Assembly: GCA_017521985.1 (NCBI GenBank)
Contig: JAFXAZ010000105.1
Coordinates: 1 to 61,566 of the forward strand
DNA: 61,566 nucleotides
Origin: Lachnospiraceae bacterium
GTDB taxonomy: Bacteria; Bacillota; Clostridia; Lachnospirales; Lachnospiraceae
Reading direction: 5' to 3'
The first letter of the stretch is position 1. Each line of letters opens with the position of its first letter. The notes below the pieces were generated by a model. That model was not told where the DNA came from. It ran no database searches and saw only the letters and a list, made by a program, of their open reading frames with translations. Of this stretch, positions 27,834 through 36,018 are shown one piece after another. Made by a program: the position numbers and the translations under genes.

Positions 27834-28526
27834 TTACTGCTTCTCAATTTTATAACCTACTCCCCAAACAACCTTTAAATATCTTGGATCCTTCGGGTTA
27901 ATTTCAATTTTTTCACGAATATGTCTGATATGTACGGCAACTGTATTATCTGCACCAATTGCTTCCTCATTCCAAATATTTTCATAAATCTGATTAATAG
28001 AAAAAACCTTTCCCGGATTTCTCATGAGCAGCAGCAAAATACTATACTCAATGGGTGTCATCTTAATCTGCTCCCCATCCACAAACACTTCCTTGGTCTC
28101 GTCATTAATCTGAAGACCGCCCACCTGATACATGGCATTATTCTCTGTATTCAGACTGCCAAGGGTGGTATAACGGCGCAAATGACTCTTCACTCTTGCA
28201 ATCAGCTCCAACGGATTAAAGGGCTTCGTCACATAATCATCCGCACCAATATTCAGCCCCAGAATCTTGTCCGCATCTTCACTCTTGGCAGACAGGAAAA
28301 TAATCGGCACCGCACTGATTTCACGAATCTTCATGGCGGTACGAATACCATCTAACACCGGCATCATAATATCCAAAACCACCAGCTTAATATTGTGCTT
28401 TTTCACCATCTCCAGTGCTTCTTCTCCATTGTACGCCTTTCTCACCAAATACTGCTCCTGGCTTAAATATATTTCTATGGCGTCCACAATCTCTCTTTCA
28501 TCATCGCATACTAAAATTTCATCCAT
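27834..28526 (-). CDS. OmpR-family response regulator
   Basis: A 230-residue regulator. The receiver has the acidic pair DD at 8-9, the phosphorylated Asp in VVLDIMMPVLDG and Lys in VTKPFNP; the winged-helix domain ends 'GADNTVAVHIRHIREKIEINPKDPRYLKVVWGVGYKI' (read in parts), typical of VanR/YycF-like proteins. It is the first gene of the pair with the histidine kinase. Confidence 0.95.
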   Translation of the reverse strand: MDEILVCDDEREIVDAIEIYLSQEQYLVRKAYNGEEALEMVKKHNIKLVVLDIMMPVLDGIRTAMKIREISAVPIIFLSAKSEDADKILGLNIGADDYVTKPFNPLELIARVKSHLRRYTTLGSLNTENNAMYQVGGLQINDETKEVFVDGEQIKMTPIEYSILLLLMRNPGKVFSINQIYENIWNEEAIGADNTVAVHIRHIREKIEINPKDPRYLKVVWGVGYKIEKQ

Positions 28527-28666
28527 GGTACGTACCTCCTTGATTTTATTTAATCATAGTATTTTTAAATAAATGTATGGAAAAATATAAAGAATTTCTT
28601 AAATTAATTTATTCTACCATATTTTCAGTCCGCTCCCAAGAGGAAGTGGAAAACTTTTTTGATTTC

Positions 28667-29020
28667 TCACCTCATATGCTCAAAGGCATTTTTTATCCAA
28701 CTTATCTTCCCCTCATCAATCGCCACGCAGTCATAGCGCATTTCTGCAAATTCACTGATTCCATGTTGAAAACGATAATAATCCGCCACGCGGCAAATCT
28801 TTCTCTGCTTGCGCCAATCTACTGCCTCTGCACCGGTGCCTGCACGTCCGGTCTCTCTGGCTTTTACCTCAAAAAAAATCAGGCAGGTGCCCTCGTATCC
28901 TATGATATCGATTTCACCCTGCCTGCATCGGTAGTTCATTTCCAAAATACGCACACCTTTACCAAGCAAAAACTGCACCGCTTCTCTTTCGTAAAAAGTA
29001 CCTATTTTTCGTTTATTCAT
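28667..29020 (-). CDS. yraN: YraN-family (UPF0102) nuclease-fold protein
   Basis: A 117-residue protein of the restriction-endonuclease-like fold. The motifs are 'FYEREAVQFLLGKG', 'RCRQGEIDIIGYEG' and 'LIFFEVKAR', which give the D..ExK core. Its role in the cell is unclear; it is usually next to rnhB and rbgA, as here. Its ATG directly follows the signal peptidase stop TAA. Confidence 0.92.
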   Translation of the reverse strand: MNKRKIGTFYEREAVQFLLGKGVRILEMNYRCRQGEIDIIGYEGTCLIFFEVKARETGRAGTGAEAVDWRKQRKICRVADYYRFQHGISEFAEMRYDCVAIDEGKISWIKNAFEHMR

Positions 29021-29608
29021 TTATTTTACTATCCCTATCTTGTTAAACGGCCACAAACGAGCCGCCACACGTCCCATAATTCTGTCGCGGGTAATATTAC
29101 CTACGGTCTCAAATCGGCTGTCAGAACTGTGATTACGGTTGTCTCCCAGTACAAAGTATTCATCCTCGCCAAGGGTAAGCGGTTCTGCTGCCCTTTGACG
29201 ATTATATTCCGCTATGACCTCTTTGCCATATGTATCCGGCAGGACCTCGCCATTAATATAAATTACACCATTTTCATCAATGTAAACGGTTTCCCCCGGC
29301 AGACCGATGATACGCTTGACAAAATGATTTTCCTGCCCTCTGTATTGGATTGGAAAAATCACCACATCAAAGCGCTCCGGCTCTGAAAACTGATATGTCA
29401 ATTTATCTACCCACAAATACTCTTTATCATACAACGTAGGCTGCATGGAATCCCCGTCTACCACGCTAAATACGCCCACAAAGGTAATAATCAGTTGTAC
29501 CATAAGCCAAACGCCGCCAAGCCATATAATATATTCCAATGTTTCCCTTATCCAGGACTTTTTTTTCGGCTCTTCATTTACTAATTCCAATAACTTTTTT
29601 TCGTCCAT
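29021..29608 (-). CDS. lepB: Signal peptidase I (copy A)
   Basis: A 195-residue type I signal peptidase. Start at 29608 (MDEKKLLELVNEE) with GAGGAAA site. One N-terminal membrane span (about 26-46) precedes the catalytic Ser in DGDSMQPTL and the Lys in FVKRIIGLPGE; 'EYFVLGDNRNHSSDSRF' is the conserved box E. It removes signal peptides on the outer face of the membrane. A second, different copy is four genes away at 31153-31719. Confidence 0.94.
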   Translation of the reverse strand: MDEKKLLELVNEEPKKKSWIRETLEYIIWLGGVWLMVQLIITFVGVFSVVDGDSMQPTLYDKEYLWVDKLTYQFSEPERFDVVIFPIQYRGQENHFVKRIIGLPGETVYIDENGVIYINGEVLPDTYGKEVIAEYNRQRAAEPLTLGEDEYFVLGDNRNHSSDSRFETVGNITRDRIMGRVAARLWPFNKIGIVK

Positions 29609-29625
29609 GTTCCGTTTCCTCGCAT

Positions 29626-30480
29626 TTATACAGTATATTCTTCCGGCCATTCCAGAGAAATACGTCCTAATTTGCCGCTTCTGAAATCGTCAATTAACAT
29701 TCCGGCTGCTTTTTCCAAATCCAGCTCCTCGCCCTTTTTGAAGCATCTTCTGTTCCTTGCAATACCGGCTAACACTTCCAATGGAGTGTTACATTCTTGC
29801 AAGCTATAGCGCTCTTTAATCAAAGCACCATAACGCGGCTCCACGTGCTTAATAAAATCCAACGCCAGCTCATCCGTTAGAAGAATTTCATCATTTATAG
29901 AGCCAATAAAGGCCAATTTCATACCAATTGCCTGGTCTTCAAATTTCGGCCACAAAATACCCGGTGTATCTAAAAGTTCCAGATTTTTGTTGAGCTTAAT
30001 CCACTGCTTGCCCTTAGTTACACCCGGTTTATTGCCTGTTTTGGCGCATGCTTTGCCTGCAAAGGAATTAATAAAGGTGGACTTGCCAACGTTTGGAATC
30101 CCCACCACCATGGCTCTTACAGGGCGGTTTAAAACACCTCGCTTTCTGTCACGCTCAATCTTCTCCTTACATGCTTCCTGCACCAGAGACTGAATGTTCT
30201 TAATACCATTTCCGGTTTTAGAATTTATTTCCAGTACATGGAATCCTTTTGCCCCAAAATAAGCCATCCACTCTTTATTCGCTTTCGGGTCTGCTAAATC
30301 CGATTTATTCAAAAGAATAATACGGGATTTGTTTTTACCCAAGTCATCAATGTCCGGATTGCGGCTGCTGATAGGCTCTCTGGCATCTACCAATTCAATT
30401 ACAAGGTCGATGAGACTTATATTTTCCTGCATCATTCTCTTTGCCTTGGTCATATGACCAGGATACCACTGATAATTCAT
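29626..30480 (-). CDS. rbgA: Ribosome biogenesis GTPase RbgA/YlqF
   Basis: A 284-residue circularly permuted GTPase that completes the 50S subunit. Start at 30480 (MNYQWYPGHMTKAKRMM). The motif order is G4 NKSD (about 58), G1 GIPNVGKST (about 129) and G3 DTPG (about 173), as in the family; the C-terminal domain starts near 'IGSINDEILLTDELA'. Lies between rnhB and lepB. Confidence 0.95.
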   Translation of the reverse strand: MNYQWYPGHMTKAKRMMQENISLIDLVIELVDAREPISSRNPDIDDLGKNKSRIILLNKSDLADPKANKEWMAYFGAKGFHVLEINSKTGNGIKNIQSLVQEACKEKIERDRKRGVLNRPVRAMVVGIPNVGKSTFINSFAGKACAKTGNKPGVTKGKQWIKLNKNLELLDTPGILWPKFEDQAIGMKLAFIGSINDEILLTDELALDFIKHVEPRYGALIKERYSLQECNTPLEVLAGIARNRRCFKKGEELDLEKAAGMLIDDFRSGKLGRISLEWPEEYTV

Positions 30481-30494
30481 AGTTGTCACCTCTG

Positions 30495-31151
30495 TTATAC
30501 AAAGTTTGATATAAAACTGCGTCTGTGAATTGGGGTCGGTCCCAGTTCCTTCAATGCTGCAATATGTATCGCCGTGCCATATCCTTTATTGGCGGCAAAA
30601 CCATATTCCGGGAAAATGTGGTCGTACTCCACCATCATGCGGTCTCTGGTTACTTTGGCAATAATGCTTGCTGCACCAATGCTGGCACTTTTAGCATCTC
30701 CTTTGATAATAGAAACCTGTGGAAGATCCACTCCCGGTATTTTTACAGCATCATTTAATAATAAATCCGGCTGCACACTAAGCTTAGAAATCGCCTCACG
30801 CATAGCTTCATAAGTAGCCTGCAAAATATTGATTTCATCAATACGCTCCGGTCCTACAATGCCGATTCCAACGGCCACTGCCTTTTCCATAATCTCATCA
30901 TACAGCATTTCTCGCTTTTTCTCGGAAAGCTTCTTGGAATCGTTAATATATAAAATATCGCAGTCTTTTGGTAAAATTACCGCACTGGCTACTACCGGTC
31001 CTGCAAGTGGTCCACGTCCCACTTCATCAATACCACAAATCGCCTGATATGCTGCATATTCTCTCTCGTATGAAAACAATTCATACATACGTCCCTGCTC
31101 TTTTTCTATTGCCAACGCCTTTTTGGCTTCTCGCTCTGCTTTTGTCGCCAT
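30495..31151 (-). CDS. rnhB: Ribonuclease HII
   Basis: A 218-residue RNase HII that cuts RNA in RNA-DNA hybrids and removes single ribonucleotides. Active-site motifs: CGIDEVGRGPLAGPVV, 'YINDSKKLSEKKREML' and 'KGDAKSASIGAASIIAKV'. The first 22 residues are basic and helical and the ribosome site in front of this ATG is weak, so a later start (MYELFSYEREYAAY, at about 31088) is possible. Confidence 0.94.
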   Translation of the reverse strand: MATKAEREAKKALAIEKEQGRMYELFSYEREYAAYQAICGIDEVGRGPLAGPVVASAVILPKDCDILYINDSKKLSEKKREMLYDEIMEKAVAVGIGIVGPERIDEINILQATYEAMREAISKLSVQPDLLLNDAVKIPGVDLPQVSIIKGDAKSASIGAASIIAKVTRDRMMVEYDHIFPEYGFAANKGYGTAIHIAALKELGPTPIHRRSFISNFV

Positions 31152-31152
31152 G

Positions 31153-31719
31153 TTAATTGATTGGTTTCATGCTGCCCTTATCTGACGGCAGTGCAAACCA
31201 TGCCTTTCCTATAATCTGGTTTCTTTCAATCGGTCCAACGGTATTGGAACGACTGTCTTCGCTGTTATTACGGTTATCCCCCATGACAAAATACTCATGT
31301 TCGCCTAATTTAATTTTGTCCTCTGCAATACCCGGGTCTGCAATTTTATCATGGCCGTCCTTTACAATAGCACCATTGACATAAAGCTGTCCGTCCAAAA
31401 TCTGCACAGTGTCACCCGGAACCGCAACCACACGCTTAATATACAAATGCTCATTACTGCCCTGCTTAAATACTACCACATCACCGTTCTTCGGTGCAAA
31501 TAAAAAATAACTGGTACGATTTACCAACACCTTCTGGTTGTGGGCAAGCTCCTTTTCCATAGAAGCGCCTACATTGGTAATGGTGTAGCCATATGCCAAA
31601 ACAAGAGACACTCCTAATACAAATGCTGTCAGACATCCGATAATATAAGTTCTAATAATACGCTTAACCTCAGAGCTCAAACGCTTTTTTCTTCGAAAGG
31701 ATAATCCACCTCTTGCCAT
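31153..31719 (-). CDS. Signal peptidase I (copy B)
   Basis: A 188-residue type I signal peptidase. Start at 31719 (MARGGLSFRRKKRLSS) with AGGAG site; an upstream start would lie in the rplS terminator. After a basic tail, the span is about 24-44. Lys is in YIKRVVAVPGD and box E is 'EYFVMGDNRNNSEDSRS'. The nucleophile box reads VGASMEKEL where most family members have SMxPTL, so the proline is replaced by Glu; this may change substrate choice. Confidence 0.92.
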   Translation of the reverse strand: MARGGLSFRRKKRLSSEVKRIIRTYIIGCLTAFVLGVSLVLAYGYTITNVGASMEKELAHNQKVLVNRTSYFLFAPKNGDVVVFKQGSNEHLYIKRVVAVPGDTVQILDGQLYVNGAIVKDGHDKIADPGIAEDKIKLGEHEYFVMGDNRNNSEDSRSNTVGPIERNQIIGKAWFALPSDKGSMKPIN

Positions 31720-31747
31720 GTGTACTTCTCCTGCTGTTAAGAAAAAC

Positions 31748-31778
31748 GGGACAACCACAAACCATGTGCAGTTGTCCC
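31748..31778 (-). terminator. Terminator after rplS
   Basis: GGGACAAC/GTTGTCCC stem with about 15-nt loop, then GTTTTTC on the minus strand. It separates rplS from signal peptidase copy B. Confidence 0.85.
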
Positions 31779-31791
31779 TCATTTTCAAAAA

Positions 31792-32139
31792 TTATTTAAC
31801 AAGTTCTTTAACCTTTGCAGCTTTACCTACGCGGTCTCTTAAGTAGTTCAATTTAGCACGTCTTACTTTACCGTATCTTACTACTTCGATTTTTTCTACG
31901 TTAGGGCTGTGTAATGGCCATGTCTTTTCAACGCCAACACCGTTAGAAGTCTTTCTAACGGTGAAAGTTTCTCTGTTGCTTCCACCCTGTCTCTTAATTA
32001 CAACGCCTTCAAATACCTGGATACGTTCACGGTTACCTTCTTTAATCTTACCGTAAACCTTTACAGTATCACCAACTGCAAATTCTGCTACAGAAGCTTT
32101 TAACTGAGCAGCTTCAATGTTCTTAATAATTTCGTTCAT
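31792..32139 (-). CDS. rplS: Ribosomal protein L19
   Basis: A 115-residue L19 of the large subunit near the subunit interface. Family core '[29 protein letters not shown]', '[29 protein letters not shown]' is visible (read in parts). AAGGAGGAAAC site. It has its own promoter at 32217-32245 and a leader of about 75 nt. Confidence 0.97.
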   Translation of the reverse strand: MNEIIKNIEAAQLKASVAEFAVGDTVKVYGKIKEGNRERIQVFEGVVIKRQGGSNRETFTVRKTSNGVGVEKTWPLHSPNVEKIEVVRYGKVRRAKLNYLRDRVGKAAKVKELVK

Positions 32140-32216
32140 TGTGTTTCCTCCTTATCATTGGATGTTCTTAAGGCTTTTTGCCACAGAGGACCATCTCCTA
32201 TTTTCACAACACATCT

Positions 32217-32245
32217 AATTTATCACAACGTGTCGTAAATTGCAA
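32217..32245 (-). promoter_or_regulatory. Sigma-A promoter of rplS
   Basis: TTGCAA (complement of 32240-32245), 17-bp spacer, TAAATT (complement of 32217-32222). It lies directly after the trmD stop and separates rplS from the trmD operon; the leader contains GGAGATGGTCCTC, possibly an L19-type autoregulatory element, not proven. Confidence 0.6.
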
Positions 32246-32252
32246 CACTTTT

Positions 32253-32987
32253 TTAAAACTTTTTCCTACGTGGCTTTTTCTTTGGTATAAGCGCTTGTCT
32301 CGCCTCATATAACGCATACAAATCCGGTCTACGTTCGCGGGTGCGTTTCACAGACTGCTCTAATCGCCACTCTTCCACCTTTTTGTGGTCACCGGAAAGC
32401 AAAATAGCAGGAACCTCCTTGCCCATCCATACCGCCGGTCTGGTATACTGCGGATACTCAAGCAAATCATCATGGAAAGACTCTGTCATGGCGGACTCGT
32501 CATTATTTAAAACTCCGGGAACAAAACGTGCAATCGCATCTACCATGACCATAGCAGGTAGTTCTCCGCCTGTCAATACATAATCACCAATGGAAACATA
32601 ATCCGTTACAATTTCCTCTAAAACACGCTCATCAATGCCTTCATAGTGCCCGCAAAGAATAACCAGCTCCTCCTCCATAGCAAATTCCTTTGCCATTTCC
32701 TGATTAAAGGTAGCACCTTGCGGTGTCACATAAATAGTACGTGGCTTCGGCTTGTCCTGACAAACAACTGCCTGATATGCGTCATACACCGGCTGCGCTG
32801 CCATCAACATCCCCGCTCCGCCGCCGTAGGTATAATCATCTACTTTTTTGTGCTTGTCCAAGGTATAATCTCTGATATTGACTGCTTCCAGTTCAATCTG
32901 ACCTCGCTCCATGGCCTTACCGATAATGCTGGCAGACAACGCACCGGTAATCATTTCCGGAAAAAGGGTTAATACATGAAACTTCAT
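32253..32987 (-). CDS. trmD: tRNA (guanine-37-N1)-methyltransferase
   Basis: A 244-residue SPOUT methyltransferase that modifies G37 next to the anticodon. N-terminus MKFHVLTLFPEMI; trefoil-knot motifs 'LCGHYEGIDERVLE', 'DYVSIGDYVLTGGELPAMV' and the 'SFHDDLLEYPQYTRP' segment. Follows rimM by 9 bp. Confidence 0.97.
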   Translation of the reverse strand: MKFHVLTLFPEMITGALSASIIGKAMERGQIELEAVNIRDYTLDKHKKVDDYTYGGGAGMLMAAQPVYDAYQAVVCQDKPKPRTIYVTPQGATFNQEMAKEFAMEEELVILCGHYEGIDERVLEEIVTDYVSIGDYVLTGGELPAMVMVDAIARFVPGVLNNDESAMTESFHDDLLEYPQYTRPAVWMGKEVPAILLSGDHKKVEEWRLEQSVKRTRERRPDLYALYEARQALIPKKKPRRKKF

Positions 32988-32996
32988 ACCCGCTCC

Positions 32997-33506
32997 TTAA
33001 TCCAAAAGACCATCTATGAGATGAATCTGCATCTTGCCGGCTTCCACATCTACGTGCAAAATACATTCCTTGATAGCCGGAACTAATACTTCTCTGCCGT
33101 CTGTCATATCAATAATATACACATCATTGGCACCGGTTTCCATTACATCACGAAGGGTTCCTAACACCTTATCCTCTTCATCTACTACAGTAAGCCCCTG
33201 TAAATCCGCAATAAAATATTCGTCCCTACGGAGTCTCACTGCATTGGCACGTGTAACAAAAAGGCTTTTTCCTTTGTACTTTTCAATATCATTGATATTG
33301 TCATAACCTTTAAATTTCAATATAACAAACTGCTTAAAGAACTTTACCCCTTCTATTTCCAGTGTAAGTTCTTCTTTGCCTGTATCCAAAATCACTTCTT
33401 TTAAACGCTTAAAGCGTTTAACGTCATCTGTTGTAGGAAATACTTTTACTTCTCCTCTCACACCATGTGTAGAGGAAATTACACCAACCTGTAACTTTGT
33501 TTCCAC
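32997..33506 (-). CDS. rimM: Ribosome maturation factor RimM
   Basis: A 169-residue 30S maturation factor. It starts with GTG ([22 protein letters not shown]) after a GGGAGGAAC site. The RimM N-domain '[13 protein letters not shown]' and C-terminal PRC-barrel part '[19 protein letters not shown]' and '[11 protein letters not shown]' are clear. A terminator-like hairpin lies between the KH-protein gene and this gene. Confidence 0.95.
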   Translation of the reverse strand: METKLQVGVISSTHGVRGEVKVFPTTDDVKRFKRLKEVILDTGKEELTLEIEGVKFFKQFVILKFKGYDNINDIEKYKGKSLFVTRANAVRLRRDEYFIADLQGLTVVDEEDKVLGTLRDVMETGANDVYIIDMTDGREVLVPAIKECILHVDVEAGKMQIHLIDGLLD

Positions 33507-33522
33507 TTAAGTTCCTCCCAAA

Positions 33523-33552
33523 AAAGGCACTCCATAAGAGTGCCTTTGTAAA
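33523..33552 (-). terminator. Hairpin between KH-protein gene and rimM
   Basis: AAAGGCACT/AGTGCCTTT stem, loop of 7, then TTTTTTGGG on the minus strand, about 17 bp before the rimM start. It should reduce readthrough from rpsP-khpA into rimM-trmD. Confidence 0.8.
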
Positions 33553-33578
33553 TAATCAAAAATGATTTGACGCTGACA

Positions 33579-33800
33579 TTAGATGATTTCTACATCCACG
33601 TGCTCATTACCAGCGGCAGCCTTTACAACGGCGCGAATTGCTTTTGCAATTCTGCCCTGCTTGCCGATTACCTTGCCCATATCGGACGGAGCAACGTGAA
33701 GCTCAACTACGGTGTTCTTTCCATCTTTTTTTTCAGATACTACAACTTCACTTGGATTATCAACGAGTGCTTTTGCAATTACTTCAACTAATTCTTTCAT
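33579..33800 (-). CDS. khpA: KH-domain RNA-binding protein KhpA/YlqC
   Basis: A 73-residue single KH protein. GKVIGKQGRIAKAIRAVV is the GxxG RNA-binding loop with its helices. In Firmicutes it partners KhpB/Jag and acts on small RNAs and cell division. The gene sits between rpsP and rimM as usual. Confidence 0.95.
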   Translation of the reverse strand: MKELVEVIAKALVDNPSEVVVSEKKDGKNTVVELHVAPSDMGKVIGKQGRIAKAIRAVVKAAAGNEHVDVEII

Positions 33801-33830
33801 AATCCACCTCCAAATGTATGTTGTAAAATC

Positions 33831-34076
33831 TTATTTCTCAATACCAGCTACCTTGAAGATCTTTGCAACTACATCTGTAGGCTGAGCACCGTTTGCCAAC
33901 CACTTCTTAGCTAATTCTTCGTTTACGTGAATTGCGCTTGGATTCTGGTTTGGATCGTAAGTACCGATTTCTTCGATAAATCTACCATCTCTTGGGGAAC
34001 GAGAATCTGCTACGATAATTCTATAAAAAGGAGCCTTCTTCTGTCCCATTCTTCTTAATCTGATTTTAACTGCCAT
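33831..34076 (-). CDS. rpsP: Ribosomal protein S16
   Basis: An 81-residue S16, start [20 protein letters not shown] at 34076 with GGAGGAAA site. '[19 protein letters not shown]' and '[14 protein letters not shown]' match the family. Downstream of ffh in the same run. Confidence 0.96.
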   Translation of the reverse strand: MAVKIRLRRMGQKKAPFYRIIVADSRSPRDGRFIEEIGTYDPNQNPSAIHVNEELAKKWLANGAQPTDVVAKIFKVAGIEK

Positions 34077-34161
34077 TGTAATTTCCTCCAATAATCTTTA
34101 AAAATTAATTTTGTAAATATATGAAAAAGTATCTAAACTTTGTCATCTGATCAAATACGGC

Positions 34162-35529
34162 TTAGAAATATTTTCTTCCGCCACGACCGCCCATACCCGG
34201 GAAGCCCCCAAAACCACGTTTGCCCATGCCGCTAAACTGCTTCATCATCTTCTGGCTCTGTTCAAACTGTTTAATAAAACGATTTACTACTGCGATATCT
34301 ACGCCTGCACCCTTTGCAATACGATGCTTTCGACTAGGATTTAAAAGCTTTGGATTTTTACGCTCTGCCGGAGTCATAGACAACACGATCGCTTCCGTAC
34401 GCTTCATTTGCTTTTCATCGATAGCATTTTCCAAGTCTGCCGCCTTAATGCCCATGCCCGGTAACATACCCAATATACTGCCTAAGCCACCCATGTTACG
34501 CATCTGCTTCATGCTTTCCAGGTAATCTTCAAAGTCGAATTTCCCCTTCTTCATGCGGCTCATCATGTCCTTTTCCTTGGCTTCGTCGATGTCGATATTC
34601 TCCGCCGCTTTCTCTATGAGAGTAAGCACATCACCCATGCCCAGGATTCGGCTTGCCATACGGTCCGGATAAAACTGCTCTAAGTCAGAAAGCTTTTCAC
34701 CCATACCTACGAAAAGAATCGGCTTGCCGGTCACCGCCTTTACGGAAAGTGCCGCACCACCTCGGGTATCACCATCCATCTTGGATAAAACAATACCATC
34801 CACGCCAACCTTTTCGTTGAATTCCTTGGCTACATTTACCGCATCCTGACCAGTCATGGCATCTACTACCAAAAGGGTCTGGTGCACGGTAATACAAGCT
34901 TTGATTTCCTGAAGCTCTGCCATCATGGCTTCATCAATATGAAGTCGACCGGCAGTATCCAGAATCACTACGTTGTGGCCGTTCTTGGAGGCATGCTCTA
35001 ATGCCGCCTTTGCAATGTCCACCGGCTTATGTCCGGTACCCATACTGAATACATCCACGCCCTGCTTTTCGCCATTGATATGCAACTGTTCAATTGCAGC
35101 CGGTCTGTAAATATCACAGGCAACCAACAAAGGTTTTTTGGACTTTTGCTTTAATTTACCGGCAATCTTGGCTGTGGTCGTGGTCTTACCTGCACCCTGT
35201 AAGCCTGCCATCATAATAACAGTGGTCTGCTGACCCGGTGCAAGCTTCATCTCAGTGGTATCACTGCCCATGAGAGAAATGAGTTCCTCATGAACAATCT
35301 TGACTACCATCTGTCCGGGATTTAAGCCACTCATTACATCCTGACCAATGGCACGCTCTTCTACACTTTTGACAAACTGCTTCACCACCTTGAAGTTAAC
35401 ATCGGCTTCTAACAGTGCCATCTTAACTTCCTTGAGCGCAACTTTTACATCTTCCTCAGTCAAACGCCCTTTGGCTCTTAAGTTTTTAAACACATTTTGT
35501 AGTTTGTCTGATAAACTTTCAAATGCCAT
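34162..35529 (-). CDS. ffh: Signal recognition particle protein Ffh
   Basis: A 455-residue SRP54. NG domain with P-loop GLQGAGKTTT, 'DTAGRLHIDEAMM' and 'TKMDGDTRGGAAL' (read SKMDGD), and the methionine-rich C-terminal M domain with 'MQQMRNMGGLGSILGMLPG' form (read KQMRNMGG) ending in glycine-rich GKRGFGGFPGMGGRGG. It recognises signal sequences with 4.5S RNA, whose gene is not in this window. Confidence 0.97.
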   Translation of the reverse strand: MAFESLSDKLQNVFKNLRAKGRLTEEDVKVALKEVKMALLEADVNFKVVKQFVKSVEERAIGQDVMSGLNPGQMVVKIVHEELISLMGSDTTEMKLAPGQQTTVIMMAGLQGAGKTTTTAKIAGKLKQKSKKPLLVACDIYRPAAIEQLHINGEKQGVDVFSMGTGHKPVDIAKAALEHASKNGHNVVILDTAGRLHIDEAMMAELQEIKACITVHQTLLVVDAMTGQDAVNVAKEFNEKVGVDGIVLSKMDGDTRGGAALSVKAVTGKPILFVGMGEKLSDLEQFYPDRMASRILGMGDVLTLIEKAAENIDIDEAKEKDMMSRMKKGKFDFEDYLESMKQMRNMGGLGSILGMLPGMGIKAADLENAIDEKQMKRTEAIVLSMTPAERKNPKLLNPSRKHRIAKGAGVDIAVVNRFIKQFEQSQKMMKQFSGMGKRGFGGFPGMGGRGGRKYF

Positions 35530-35532
35530 GAA

Positions 35533-35883
35533 TTAAAGCTCCTCCATCAGTCTTGCGGCTGTTTTCTTAATCTCTGCCAGTCTATCGGCACTTGCGTTCT
35601 CTGCTGCATCTGCAAGCTCCAAAATATGCTTCACATCTTCGCGCATTCCGGTAAATCGCTCTACCAGATGAAGCTTGGCTTCGTATGCTCTTAACTGCTT
35701 ATCACAGCGACGCAGCAAATCATGTACACCCTGTCTGGAAATTCCGGCTTCTTCCGCAATCTCGCTCAAAGAATAATCTTCAAAAAGGGCTGCTTCATAA
35801 ATCTTCTGCTGGTGTTCTGTAAGTAGTTCACCATAAAAATCATATAAAAGGCTCTGCTCTACAATTTCCTCTACGGAAGACAT
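35533..35883 (-). CDS. ylxM: YlxM, SRP-associated helix-turn-helix protein
   Basis: A 116-residue sigma-70-like HTH protein next to ffh. Start MSSVEEIVEQSLLYDFY at 35883; a GTG three codons upstream is too close to the GGAG site. 'QKIYEAALFEDYSLSEIAEEAGISRQGVHDLLRR' (read in parts) is the HTH. YlxM binds SRP and modulates Ffh GTPase. It ends 3 bp before ffh. Confidence 0.94.
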   Translation of the reverse strand: MSSVEEIVEQSLLYDFYGELLTEHQQKIYEAALFEDYSLSEIAEEAGISRQGVHDLLRRCDKQLRAYEAKLHLVERFTGMREDVKHILELADAAENASADRLAEIKKTAARLMEEL

Positions 35884-35939
35884 GTTACACACACTCCTTT
35901 TTTGCTAAGTGTAAAGGCATTTTCCTTGACACCTAAGCC

Positions 35940-35968
35940 ATCATACCAAAACGAGAAACAGGTGTCAA
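35940..35968 (-). promoter_or_regulatory. Sigma-A promoter of ylxM-ffh-rpsP run
   Basis: TTGACA (complement of 35963-35968), 17-bp spacer, TATGAT (complement of 35940-35945). The -35 box lies inside the arm of the preceding gene's terminator. Confidence 0.85.
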
Positions 35969-35987
35969 GTATTTTTTCTTGACACCT
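35961..35987 (-). terminator. Terminator after YitT gene, overlapping a promoter
   Basis: On the minus strand AGGTGTCAAG pairs with CTTGACACCT across an 7-nt A-rich loop, then GTTTCTCGTTTT. A third copy of the arm (AGGTGTCAAGG, complement of 35924-35934) lies downstream and can pair with the same middle arm, an attenuator-like layout. Confidence 0.75.
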
Positions 35988-36018
35988 GCTGTTTGGATTG
36001 TATTTTTTTTCATACAAT

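Noticed and set aside
31720-31788. Longer start of signal peptidase copy B
   Set aside because: It overlaps the rplS terminator hairpin; the AGGAG site points to 31719.
32140-32216. Definite L19 leader RNA
   Set aside because: Some pairing is possible, but I could not match the known consensus, so it is only mentioned with the promoter.
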